Virus record (IMG/VR): IMGVR_UViG_3300040801_005040
Span: 1 to 64,000 of that record
Strand: one strand, 5' to 3'
Origin: a virus
DNA length: 64,000 nucleotides
Part shown: positions 8,331 through 18,252 of the stretch, piece after piece
Layout of the letters: every line of letters begins with the position of its first letter
How positions within the stretch are numbered: the first letter of the stretch is position 1
Position numbers and translations under genes: made by a program
Notes under the pieces: generated by a model
The model's input: the letters and a program-made list of their open reading frames with translations, nothing else
Told to the model about the DNA's origin: nothing
The model's database searches: none

Positions 8331-11300
8331 ATACACTTAATTTGCTCTTCAAGTTGCTTAGCTCTTTTTTCAAGCTCTTGTTGCTTTAGGAACCTGGAAG
8401 TACCATCTTCAAAGTTAAGTAACTCTTCCTTAGTGAGAAAATTAAAGTTAATGGTTGGCTTGTTAACCAGTTCACTTAATACTGGTTCAACAGTCTCTTC
8501 TATAATGATAGGTTGGTTAAGTTTAGAAACTCCAAAATAATCATGGAGTGCCCTCATCTTAAGCCCTGCTATTTGAGAAAGAATGTGATTGGTTGAATGT
8601 ACAGCAACCTGACCAACTCCTGCCTTACCAGAAAGGAATTCAATCATTTTGTCAATGTTCTTGCTTGGCAGGAATATGTCAGACCAATTTTCTTCTACCT
8701 CATCTCCCCGAAGTTCCCTGATTTCTTCTACAATAGATTTAATGTTTTCAGTGCCAAGCGGAGTAAGAAGCTGTTTCCAGTTTGAAGGATGCAATGTAAG
8801 GGCAATTTCATTTTCAAGGGCTTTGTTCTGAAGCTGTGCATCAGAAAGTTTTGAAATTTCACCTTTAGGGGTTATATAATCCGTTTCAATTGACTTTTTT
8901 AGTGATCCAAGAATTTCTTTGTACTGTCTATTATATATTTCCCTGTTCCTATCATTTATCAGGCTTTCTGGTTCTACTTGCAGAATTCCTTCTACAAACC
9001 ATTTTTTCAATGTTTCAATATCTTGCTCAGCATAATTCTCGCCAATCCCTTCTGCTTTAAGTGCACGTATGATTGGACCAGGATTATCTTTAAAAATAGC
9101 ATTCGTAAACTTAAAAGCTTCTTTACTTGACGGGAGGATTACAGGGGTGTATGTATTTAATTTATCAATATCAAAGTCAGATCCTGTCTTTACTACAAGA
9201 GCTTTAGGTACTATAACCATACTACCCATATAAGGAGGATAGAAAGCTTTTACCTTACCAACGTCAGAAGAAGAAGATTCAGAGTTAGGAATACGAAAAC
9301 CTACAAAAAGGGTCATTTTTGTAAGATTGGTTTCTACTCCAGTCTGCTCATATCTTTTGTTATCTTCAGCAATACGTTCATTGAAAGCATCAAGTGCAGC
9401 TTTAGTAACCCCTTTTCCATTGTTGTACGTTACACTTACATAATCCATAAGTGATTTAGGCAAAGGAGAATAAACCTCCATTGGAAGCATTCTTGACTTA
9501 TCTATTTTTCCATTTTTATCTCTGGCATAACGATAAAATTTAAGGTCATGGCGAGAGACCCCACCAGGCATTTCAAACCCTGTATTAGACATCTGAGCAA
9601 GAGAAACCCCATGTCTTTTTTGACGAATTACACCATTGCGCATTTTCGCCATTATAAATTGCTCTACCCTTGCTTTGTTGGGAAGTGCATCGAGATAAGG
9701 AATATCTTCTTCTATGAGAAGTTTCAAGGCAAGCAATTCATTTGAAGTGAATCCCTGAAGTTTTGCCATGGAACTAATACTCTCAATGAAAGTTTTTACC
9801 CTTTGATCTCTGTTTTTTTCATTAAATCCAAGTTTGTTTTTAAGTTTAGCATAAGCCCTGCGAATTTTTTCTTTCTGAATCTCTTGATATTCATCAATAA
9901 TAGTTTTTGCAGAAGGATCTTTCAGCACTCCATTCTCATAGTAATTGGAGAGATTTAACTTTCTTTTCTGTGTAGATTCAGTTTCTTCATTCTTAAGCTC
10001 TTTACGAATCTTTAGTTGATTTCCAATATCCTTATAGTGTATTTCGTCAACACTTTCAGAGGTTATTTTAAGTTCATTTAAAGAGTGAAGGGGTTTTCCT
10101 TTTGCATCTGCTTTATGTCCAAACTTAGCAGCTGATTCAAAAAATGCCATTCCAACTCCATTAGATAGCATTTCTCGGTTCAAATTATCCAGAACAGAAC
10201 CTTCTTTAAACAACCCAGGAATAAGAGGCATGAATGCAAACTTTCTACCACCTATGACATTAACCAAAGGAAGTTCAAGCTTACCTACATACTGCGATTT
10301 ATCAGGGATGATTCTATTCAGATATTTTTCTTCAATTATAAAGTCTTTCCCAGATGTTACTTTTTGGTAAATCTCTTCATCTATAGGCTCCCATTCTGAG
10401 TATCGAATTTTCATAATTCGATATTCATCGTATGTAATTAATGCAAAACCATCAGCTTCATTTATTTCTGAGTAAAGTTTTGTATCACCTAATTGATCTT
10501 TTATAAGCGACACTTCTTCTTCACTGAAATCATTGATGTCACTGATAATGTCCTGTAACGTAATTGTTTTAATTACAGGGCTTGACATGTCTCTGGAATA
10601 CCCATATTTCTTTTCAAGATTGCTTTCCAAAGTTCCAAGAAACTCATTTATTTCATTATCTGTACGAGTTGCTTCCTTAGTGGAATTCAACATACTCATA
10701 CGCTTAAAGAAATTAGCAGGCTTGCCGTACAAAAGAGGGTCTCCAGTAAAGAGTTTGGTTATTTCAATATTTCCTATGTAAGCATTGATAGCATAGTTGG
10801 CAACTACATTTTCAAAGCTTCCATACAATTTAGTAAGACTTTCAACATCTGACTTTTGAATTTTTTGTTTGGAAATATATTCTTTTTCCGTTTCGATTAT
10901 TTCGTTTATCTTTTTGTCAAGAAACTTATCTACAGTTGGATTATCTTTTAATTGCTCAATTGTCATTTGAGAAAGATCCTTTGTAGAAAGTAGATTAGTG
11001 CCATCTTTAAGTGTAAATACCCTTGTTGCATTTGGAGATAGATATAGATTCTTTATTCCTGATAATGGATAAAGTTCATTAGCATCTAACTCAGCCCTTA
11101 AATGACTAAGTAAATAAAGTTTGGCGTTTGCGAAGTTTTTTTCATCGAAATCTATATTGGCAAACAATCCCCTTTTGTTGGTTCTTCCTTCTATTGAAAA
11201 AACATTTTCAATTTTTCTATCTGCTGCCCTTAAGAAATGATATTTTCCTTCCTGTAACGTATGATATATACGTTGAATAGTAAGGTCTTTTCTGTTTAAG

Positions 11301-12952
11301 TCTGATGTTTCACTTGAATTTCCACTATCGGAATTTTTCATTCCAGATGCTATTTCAATTACAAGTTTTTCTCCTTCAATAATATAACTTACAAGTGTGG
11401 AGCTTGCTGTATAAGGATCACTTTCAAATTCCGGGAATTCTTCAAGTAGCGCTTTTTTATTATCTGAAAGACTATTAATCCTTTTTACTTTATTTGAAAG
11501 ATATGTGTTTAAGCTTATTCCATATACCAGCTTGTTATTTATATTGTAATGCTGAAGTTCTATTGTATTTGGATCATTTAAAACATAATGAGATGCAAGT
11601 TTAAGTAGACGTGCCCTTACATCAAACTTACCTGTTTTTCTGGAATAAATGGATTTTAATTCTTCTAAATTCGGAATTCCCCTTTTTTGTATTTCTTCTA
11701 CAATTTCATCTGGGAAAACAGCATAATTTTTTACATCAATGCCTATTGCTTTTAGGAAAGCTGCTTTAGATAATTTTCTTATCTGTTCTGCAGTATAAGG
11801 CAATCCTTTTAATTTTAACAATCCAAAATTAGCCTCCCATTCTGCCAGCTTTACGTTAGATGCTTTATCAAGATTTTCATTGATTATCTTCCAAACCCCA
11901 TCTTCTTTTACATCAAGGGTATATTCATATTCTGTTTTGTCAAACTGATTTACAAAAAGACTGCGAAGCCTTTGTTCCTTTACTGCAATTTCAGGGTTTG
12001 TATCATAAGCAAATACTTTTTTTCCAAAATTTAACTGGTCAATCAGTTGAGCCATGTGAGGAAATGCCGCTTCTTTTTGTTGAAGCAATAGTGTATACAA
12101 ATCAATATCCCCGGGATATTTTGCCAGTGTTTGATGTATCATATTAAATGTTTTATGATAATCAACAAGCTTTGGAAACCCTAATTGATTTACTTCACCC
12201 GGCACTTTTAATGATGCTATCATCATCTTAATTGCCTTAGGTGCATTGTCAATACTGCTAAATTCATTTGCTGATTTATTAAATGCAGTATCTTTTGTAG
12301 CTTTTTCCTCTACTTCTTCAAGACTTTCATTAAGCATGCTTTCACCATCTTCAATAGAATCAAAAGTGAGATTCATTGTTGATTTCAAGTGAATGTTATA
12401 TGCTTCTATAAAAAACTCTTCGTTGTTTCGTATCTCAGACAGAATATCCATTGCACGACCTGAAAAGCTAGTTTCTCCATATTTATCAATATCTTCCAGA
12501 ATAGTTTTTTCCAGGAAGTTTGTCATCTTTTTAAAGATGTTATTGGTAATATTAGAGAGCTGTGCAGTTCCATCCTGAATATCAACAAAGGACATTCCTT
12601 TTTTCTCAGCAAGTACCTCAGGAAAAAATCCCGTCATACCCTGAGCAATTGAGGTAAACTCATTTGCAGTTAGCTCAATCTTATTTGTTATAAAGGTTTT
12701 TTGAGTTTCAACACGATTTAAAATGTGTTTTCTCCATGCCAGATACTCATCAATTACAGGCTCTCCCTGATGAGTTTTTTCAAAATCCCTACCAGAAAGC
12801 CAATTAGGAAATGAATCTTTACTAAAACCTTCTCCTTTTATAACAGTATCGTATATATAATCAGCCTTTTGCTTATACTTTTTTTGAAGGTCTTTATAAA
12901 GAACACTGTCTTCTTTACTTACACTTGTATCAAATAAATTTGCACAATTCAT
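8318..12952 (-). CDS. Virion RNA polymerase, catalytic N-terminal part (DFDID motif)
   Basis: The product has 1544 residues. Near residues 1218-1263 the order is RIPNSES, KVKAFYPPYMG, IVPKALV, then GSDFDIDKL with aspartates D1259, D1261 and D1263. This parallels the catalytic double-psi beta-barrel of the RNA polymerase beta-prime subunit (RxPTLH..., AFxP, G, NADFDGD) and of the crAss-like virion polymerases typified by Cellulophaga phage phi14:2 gp66. GVGMAFFESAAKFG near residue 930 is a candidate for the partner barrel, and SNTGFE near 1120 is another family-typical motif. Such enzymes are packaged and ejected to transcribe early genes. The chain ends soon after the barrel (VAVHSTNHIL, then a charged helix); the usual continuation is found at 1-1752. 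Confidence in the polymerase assignment is good. Confidence 0.82.
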   Translation of the reverse strand: MNCANLFDTSVSKEDSVLYKDLQKKYKQKADYIYDTVIKGEGFSKDSFPNWLSGRDFEKTHQGEPVIDEYLAWRKHILNRVETQKTFITNKIELTANEFTSIAQGMTGFFPEVLAEKKGMSFVDIQDGTAQLSNITNNIFKKMTNFLEKTILEDIDKYGETSFSGRAMDILSEIRNNEEFFIEAYNIHLKSTMNLTFDSIEDGESMLNESLEEVEEKATKDTAFNKSANEFSSIDNAPKAIKMMIASLKVPGEVNQLGFPKLVDYHKTFNMIHQTLAKYPGDIDLYTLLLQQKEAAFPHMAQLIDQLNFGKKVFAYDTNPEIAVKEQRLRSLFVNQFDKTEYEYTLDVKEDGVWKIINENLDKASNVKLAEWEANFGLLKLKGLPYTAEQIRKLSKAAFLKAIGIDVKNYAVFPDEIVEEIQKRGIPNLEELKSIYSRKTGKFDVRARLLKLASHYVLNDPNTIELQHYNINNKLVYGISLNTYLSNKVKRINSLSDNKKALLEEFPEFESDPYTASSTLVSYIIEGEKLVIEIASGMKNSDSGNSSETSDLNRKDLTIQRIYHTLQEGKYHFLRAADRKIENVFSIEGRTNKRGLFANIDFDEKNFANAKLYLLSHLRAELDANELYPLSGIKNLYLSPNATRVFTLKDGTNLLSTKDLSQMTIEQLKDNPTVDKFLDKKINEIIETEKEYISKQKIQKSDVESLTKLYGSFENVVANYAINAYIGNIEITKLFTGDPLLYGKPANFFKRMSMLNSTKEATRTDNEINEFLGTLESNLEKKYGYSRDMSSPVIKTITLQDIISDINDFSEEEVSLIKDQLGDTKLYSEINEADGFALITYDEYRIMKIRYSEWEPIDEEIYQKVTSGKDFIIEEKYLNRIIPDKSQYVGKLELPLVNVIGGRKFAFMPLIPGLFKEGSVLDNLNREMLSNGVGMAFFESAAKFGHKADAKGKPLHSLNELKITSESVDEIHYKDIGNQLKIRKELKNEETESTQKRKLNLSNYYENGVLKDPSAKTIIDEYQEIQKEKIRRAYAKLKNKLGFNEKNRDQRVKTFIESISSMAKLQGFTSNELLALKLLIEEDIPYLDALPNKARVEQFIMAKMRNGVIRQKRHGVSLAQMSNTGFEMPGGVSRHDLKFYRYARDKNGKIDKSRMLPMEVYSPLPKSLMDYVSVTYNNGKGVTKAALDAFNERIAEDNKRYEQTGVETNLTKMTLFVGFRIPNSESSSSDVGKVKAFYPPYMGSMVIVPKALVVKTGSDFDIDKLNTYTPVILPSSKEAFKFTNAIFKDNPGPIIRALKAEGIGENYAEQDIETLKKWFVEGILQVEPESLINDRNREIYNRQYKEILGSLKKSIETDYITPKGEISKLSDAQLQNKALENEIALTLHPSNWKQLLTPLGTENIKSIVEEIRELRGDEVEENWSDIFLPSKNIDKMIEFLSGKAGVGQVAVHSTNHILSQIAGLKMRALHDYFGVSKLNQPIIIEETVEPVLSELVNKPTINFNFLTKEELLNFEDGTSRFLKQQELEKRAKQLEEQIKCIWKS

Positions 12953-15900
12953 TATCTTCCTAATTTTCGTTTAGTACTGAACATAGGGCCAGCACACTGT
13001 TGTTGTTCTTCAGTAGGTTGTTGAGCAGGTTGTTCACTAGTGGTTACAGCGCTTTCTGCTAAAGCTGCTTTCATTTCATCAGATATTGCATCAAGATCAT
13101 CTGACTTTTTAGCATAAGCTGCAAGTGAAGGAGCTGCATCCTCTACACTTTTTGGTTTCTCAGCTTGTGTTTTCTTTGCAAAAGTAGCAAGGCTTAATCC
13201 TGCATTTGGCGCAGGACGAGAAGCTGTAGGTTCTTTTTCTGTTTGTACTGGCTTAGGAGGAGTTGGACCATCTAACCTTTTTCCAAATTCTGCATATTGG
13301 TTTACAAACTGAGGGAGCCTTTGGTTTTCTGAGGGAGGTTTAACCTCAGTGTAAAGATATTTATCAATTACATATTCTTGATAATTAGGCACCATTTTAT
13401 ATTCCACTACAGGAGAATTAAGGGTTTTATCAAAATACCATCCCGTAGGAACAGGCATTTTATCTGTCATTCTGCTACCCCTGTCTATAACGTTAAGATA
13501 CTTATAATTTAGGAAATTTACGAGGCTTGCCAAAGTAGGATCATTGGAAGTTTTGACTCCTCCTTTTTCATTAAATAATGCATTTACGGGAAAGTCAGTT
13601 ACAATTGGATCACCTTTAGCATTTAAGCCTTGCGTAAAGCGTATGAACTTTTCTTTTGTCTTACGGCTTGTCCACAGGGATATATTCCATGCTTTGTTTG
13701 CCTCTTTTGTATTCCAGCTAATAAAATGATCTAAGATACCCGGATCTCCTTTATGTCCAAATAGAGGTATAGTATATTTAACTTTACCATCTTTCCCGGG
13801 TTTCATTGGAAAATCAATATTGTAATTGGGCCCAATGTACTTTGCCATCGCCAGGAAGGAAATGATAGTGTTGAGCATCTTAGTCCTTTCCCCTTGAGTT
13901 AAAGAGCCGATTGTTCTATTGAGTACCCTTTGAAGCTGTCCATTTTCAAGTTCAGCATATACCTTACCATCTTCAAGACCAATTATTTTTTTTCCAATCC
14001 TTTTACTGGTATCAGCAATTACAAGATTTTTAACGTTAAACACTGAAGTTATCTTATTTTTACTATCTCCTATGTTTTCAGCAGGAACAAATCCCCTTGA
14101 CACATGGTCTACACCAAAATATATTTGCTCTCCCCTGTTTGCTGCACTTAACAAAGAATCTCTCCAGTCAGTATAATCCCTTTCAATTTTATTTATGACT
14201 GCTTCTCTGGCATCTTCATATGATGTATAAGAAGCATTATCAAGAACATAAGGTTTTTCAGCAGAAATGCTTTTCCTTCTTTTTTCCAGAAGGATCATGT
14301 TCTCATTATCACTTAATCTTAATGTTTGCGTACCATCTGCTCTAAAATAGGTTTCTGGTTTTGCAACACCTGCAAATACAGGTTCCCCATTTTCACCAGT
14401 TACAACCTCTCCATTTTTATATAAGATTGTATAGAGTGCATCTGTGTCTTCTACTGGAGGCACTACATTGAATGCACTTAATTGCTGGTTATTAACTACA
14501 CGAAGGGAATAATTAGACAGCTCGCTAAGATTGATATTCATCATTGCTTTGCTCCACTGTACTGCTTGCGCTAATTTTTTTGGATTAGGTTGGACATCCT
14601 TCATTGTAGCATCAGTATACACATTTGTAATGGTAGACTGAGGGTTTGCTTTAAGTGGCCCAGAACCTATTGGGGAAATGGAACTAGTTCCATCTTGTTC
14701 TATCCTTCTTTTTTCTGCCCTGTTTTGTTTTTTGGGAAAAGACACTAATTCTCCTAAACGCTCTTTTCTTTCAATAAGACGTTGCTTTCCAATTATATAT
14801 TGAAGAGTTTCCTTTTCTATTATATAATCGTTGATTTTCTGACGCTTTTTATTAAGCTCTTTAAGCCTCTTGGAAACAGCTAAGAATTCTTGTCTGTACT
14901 CAATCAAATCAGCTGCAATTGGATTCATTGCATCTGTAAGAGTACGCAGAAAATCTCCACGTATTTCAGGATCAAACATTAAAATACTTAAGTCTGCAAG
15001 ATCCAACAGGTTTTTTACATAACCTCTTGGAAAGCTATCTCTTGTAAAATCTGCAAGTTCAGGATAGTTTTCAAGGATAAATGGCCTGTTGGCTTGTATA
15101 AACTTGAGGATTCTCTCAATATCCCCGTTTCTAATAGCATCCTTAAATTCAAATCTTTGCTCAAGCATTTCGCTTAGCTGATTGATAATATCTTGAAGGT
15201 CTTCCTGCTGTTGCTCAAGCTCGGCTATTTGAAGCACTGTACTTTTTTGTAAAGCATCAAGGTTTTCAAACTTTATGGGGAACTCCCCATCCTTCATTTC
15301 TTGCTCAAGTGCTTTTAAACGAAGGGTAAAGATTTGTTGGTAGCCTTCTTCAATTCCCTGTAAAAGTTCAGCTTGTATGTCAATAAGCAATTGAATGCTC
15401 TGCTCAATCCTTTCAAGCTCAAGATATCTGCTTTCAAGATCATTTGCTATTTTGGCTCTTTCTTCCTCAAGGACTGCAAGATCACGCACTATGCTTGATA
15501 CAGGAATTTCATCCTGTGTTAGCCAATACTGAATCTCTGCCTCAACCTGACGCATTTTTTCAGCCCTTTCAGACATTTCCTCTTCAAGCCTTTCTCTTTT
15601 ACCTTGATAGAGGAGCTGCATTTCCAGGATTCTCTCTTCGTATTGCCTTGCTCTTTCTTCTGCGCGATTTATTTTACGCCAATTCTTATATTCTTTGGCA
15701 GACAGTATTGAGTTTTCATCTAGCCCTCTGGATTTAAGTTCTTCCAGAGTAAGATCTACGGCATTTTCAAAATCATATTGTCCTTGCTCAGTCATTGGGA
15801 TAATCATATACTTTTGATTATCCTCCTGGTCAGCTACTTTTTTGATAGCATACTTGTTACCATCTTTATCTTGCAAGGCAACTCCAACATCCTCCATCCC

Positions 15901-18246
15901 ATTAAGAACTGCACCTTTGGTTTCTCCATAACCATTTTGCATGAGATTTTGAATAAGCCTTTCTTTGAATTCTTTGGTGTTCTTTACTTCCTCTTCAAAT
16001 TTTTGCTGGGTTTCTTTTTTATCCTCAGCTTTTTTGATAAAGAATTCAAGTGCTTTTTGCTGTTCTTTCTTATTGAAAAGAGCTTTGTAATTTTCATCAA
16101 GGGTTTTAAGGTTCTTTTCAATAGTTGCAATCTGCTGCTGGTAGTTTTTCCAGAGTTGTGTTTGACGGGTAGCATCAGGAAGGGCACTAAGCTTCTCTTC
16201 CATTGTAGCATCTTCCTTAGGTTCTTTTACCTTTTCCCTGTATGCATTTTCTGCTGCAGCTTCAATTGCCTGTACCTTTTCTCTGGTGCTGGAAAACTCA
16301 GCTTTGTTTAAGTCAATAAGGGAGGCCCACAAAGCTCCCTGAGCTTCCATTTGGTTATAGAAGTTTTCAAGCCCTTGCTGTTGCTCCTGGCGAGTTAGGT
16401 TCTCACTTACTTTGGCAATATCAAGCCCAAAGTAACGAGGGCCTGTTTCCTTTATGACATCATAGTTCTTTTTGGCAGCTTCAGCTACTTTTTTAATATG
16501 ATCCACATACTCTTCCTTGCTTTTGAAACCCATTAACTTACTGTCAGACTCAAGGACTTCTGAAAGCTGTGCTATATGTTGAGTAAGTATTTGCTCTCCC
16601 CCTTCAATTTGAAAGAAAGGGAGGGATTTCTCAATAAGAAGATGGTTGAGAATAGACTTTGCAGCAAGAGTATCCCCATGTTGTTTTGCATGAGCCAAAA
16701 GATATTCCGTACTGGCATCTTTCATTTGACTGAGAAGCTCATTTTGAATTTTCTCAGTATCTAATACAAAATCTTCCCCTATTTTTTTAAGAGTACCATC
16801 TTCATTTTTAGCATAATAGGATTCTACCTTATTCTTTAAGTCAATAAGGTTTGTCTCCATTAACTCCGTAAGCTTGGAAGCTTGTGCTATTTGAGCACGT
16901 CTGGAGTCAAATCCATTTTTAAGACCTGGACCAAGGCCAAGTAAAGCACCAAGAAATATAGATTTTTGCCCTTCTACTGTTGTAAAAGCATCTATATAAC
17001 CATCAATCATGCCATCAAAAAGATTCTTGTCAGTTTGCATACGGCTTTGGGCTTTACCGTATTCTTGGATGGCAAACTGGGATGCTTCTTGCCAACCTTC
17101 TGCTGCAGAACCTTTGGCTCCTTCTTTTAATACTTGTCCCAAAAGTGCTTTTCTCGTACTGGCTTTTTGTATGCCATCACGCATTGATTGAAAAGCTTCC
17201 TGGTATCCTTTGCCTTTAACAGCAGTATTTACGCCAAGTTCATCAAATATGTTTTTGCTTTTTCCTGATAAACCAAGAATTGCTTTTCCAGTAATAAGGT
17301 TAGGACCAAAAGTAAACAGCATGTTCATGGTCATGGATTGAATACCTAAATTCCTACGCTGTTCTGCTACTTCTTCTGGGGTATAAGGAGTTGTGGTTCC
17401 ATCTTCATTCTGAACAAGATATGTTCCGTCAGGCTGTTGATACTGTTCCCAATACTGGTCAAATTCTCTTATAGCACCATCTGTTTCAGCTGCAGATTCT
17501 ACAAAAGATTGTGCAAAAGCTACAGTACCAAGTCTGTTTGCCCCTTCTAATTTAGCAAGTTTTGCAAATCCTGCTGCTTTAGCAAGCCCTCCCAAACTTT
17601 TTGTTGCTGCTCCTGCAACTCCTCCAGTAAGCATTGAACTTGCTAAAAAGCCAATTCCATCTGCAAGTTCTCCTCCAACAAATTCAGGACTCCAGATTTG
17701 CCTCCAAAAACCTCCGTTTTCTATTTCTCGTCTTACATATACAGGAATTGCCTCTTTAATTCCTTCATCAATGTTATTAAGCTCATTGACAAACATATTG
17801 TCAACCACTGCATTAAGATCTCCTTCTGCAATTGCAAGAGGAACTGCAGATACATATCCAATACCTTTTATGAATTCAAGCCCTGTTTTTGCAATTACTC
17901 TAGGGATAAAAGCTCCTGCTTTTAAATATCCTGGTTGATTTTGAGCTCTTTGTTCACGGAGCTCTGAATCTCTAATTTGTTGCTGAGACTCAAAAGGAAG
18001 ATCATAATAATCTGCTGGTAATTCTAAGACACTTTCATCAAAAATACTTTCTCCTAATCCAGGAGAGCCTCCTTGAGGAACAGTATATTTTTCAGGTACG
18101 ACAGGTCTATTATCCTTTCTTTCAAAAAGAATTTTACTTTTTTTGGGAGGATCAGGAAGTAAACTTTGTTTTTCAATGCTTCCAGACTCTTTGATATCAT
18201 CTAATTTTCCCTGATAATTATCTCTTTCTGTTAATATTTTAGCCAT
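12952..18246 (-). CDS. Giant virion cargo protein
   Basis: The 1764-residue product has a Gly/Ala-rich hydrophobic stretch near residues 195-235 (LASSMLTGGVAGAATKSLGG) that could insert in membranes. Long coiled coils span about 640-770 and 860-1060 (many EE, KK and Q residues). A mixed C-terminal half follows, ending in a Gln-rich tail (QPAQQPTEEQQQ) and a basic end. It lies between the 589-residue cargo protein and the polymerase gene, ending at the base where the polymerase gene starts (12952). In crAss-like phages the genes in this position encode proteins stored in the capsid or tail barrel and ejected with DNA. Position and build support that; the exact role is unknown. Confidence 0.75.
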   Translation of the reverse strand: MAKILTERDNYQGKLDDIKESGSIEKQSLLPDPPKKSKILFERKDNRPVVPEKYTVPQGGSPGLGESIFDESVLELPADYYDLPFESQQQIRDSELREQRAQNQPGYLKAGAFIPRVIAKTGLEFIKGIGYVSAVPLAIAEGDLNAVVDNMFVNELNNIDEGIKEAIPVYVRREIENGGFWRQIWSPEFVGGELADGIGFLASSMLTGGVAGAATKSLGGLAKAAGFAKLAKLEGANRLGTVAFAQSFVESAAETDGAIREFDQYWEQYQQPDGTYLVQNEDGTTTPYTPEEVAEQRRNLGIQSMTMNMLFTFGPNLITGKAILGLSGKSKNIFDELGVNTAVKGKGYQEAFQSMRDGIQKASTRKALLGQVLKEGAKGSAAEGWQEASQFAIQEYGKAQSRMQTDKNLFDGMIDGYIDAFTTVEGQKSIFLGALLGLGPGLKNGFDSRRAQIAQASKLTELMETNLIDLKNKVESYYAKNEDGTLKKIGEDFVLDTEKIQNELLSQMKDASTEYLLAHAKQHGDTLAAKSILNHLLIEKSLPFFQIEGGEQILTQHIAQLSEVLESDSKLMGFKSKEEYVDHIKKVAEAAKKNYDVIKETGPRYFGLDIAKVSENLTRQEQQQGLENFYNQMEAQGALWASLIDLNKAEFSSTREKVQAIEAAAENAYREKVKEPKEDATMEEKLSALPDATRQTQLWKNYQQQIATIEKNLKTLDENYKALFNKKEQQKALEFFIKKAEDKKETQQKFEEEVKNTKEFKERLIQNLMQNGYGETKGAVLNGMEDVGVALQDKDGNKYAIKKVADQEDNQKYMIIPMTEQGQYDFENAVDLTLEELKSRGLDENSILSAKEYKNWRKINRAEERARQYEERILEMQLLYQGKRERLEEEMSERAEKMRQVEAEIQYWLTQDEIPVSSIVRDLAVLEEERAKIANDLESRYLELERIEQSIQLLIDIQAELLQGIEEGYQQIFTLRLKALEQEMKDGEFPIKFENLDALQKSTVLQIAELEQQQEDLQDIINQLSEMLEQRFEFKDAIRNGDIERILKFIQANRPFILENYPELADFTRDSFPRGYVKNLLDLADLSILMFDPEIRGDFLRTLTDAMNPIAADLIEYRQEFLAVSKRLKELNKKRQKINDYIIEKETLQYIIGKQRLIERKERLGELVSFPKKQNRAEKRRIEQDGTSSISPIGSGPLKANPQSTITNVYTDATMKDVQPNPKKLAQAVQWSKAMMNINLSELSNYSLRVVNNQQLSAFNVVPPVEDTDALYTILYKNGEVVTGENGEPVFAGVAKPETYFRADGTQTLRLSDNENMILLEKRRKSISAEKPYVLDNASYTSYEDAREAVINKIERDYTDWRDSLLSAANRGEQIYFGVDHVSRGFVPAENIGDSKNKITSVFNVKNLVIADTSKRIGKKIIGLEDGKVYAELENGQLQRVLNRTIGSLTQGERTKMLNTIISFLAMAKYIGPNYNIDFPMKPGKDGKVKYTIPLFGHKGDPGILDHFISWNTKEANKAWNISLWTSRKTKEKFIRFTQGLNAKGDPIVTDFPVNALFNEKGGVKTSNDPTLASLVNFLNYKYLNVIDRGSRMTDKMPVPTGWYFDKTLNSPVVEYKMVPNYQEYVIDKYLYTEVKPPSENQRLPQFVNQYAEFGKRLDGPTPPKPVQTEKEPTASRPAPNAGLSLATFAKKTQAEKPKSVEDAAPSLAAYAKKSDDLDAISDEMKAALAESAVTTSEQPAQQPTEEQQQCAGPMFSTKRKLGR

Positions 18247-18252
18247 CAGGTA

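Noticed and set aside
1743-12952. Amber (TAG) reassigned as glutamine, as in some crAss-like phages
   Set aside because: Reading through the TAG stops at 8318 and 1743 adds only a few residues or meets another stop at once; long genes close normally with the standard code.
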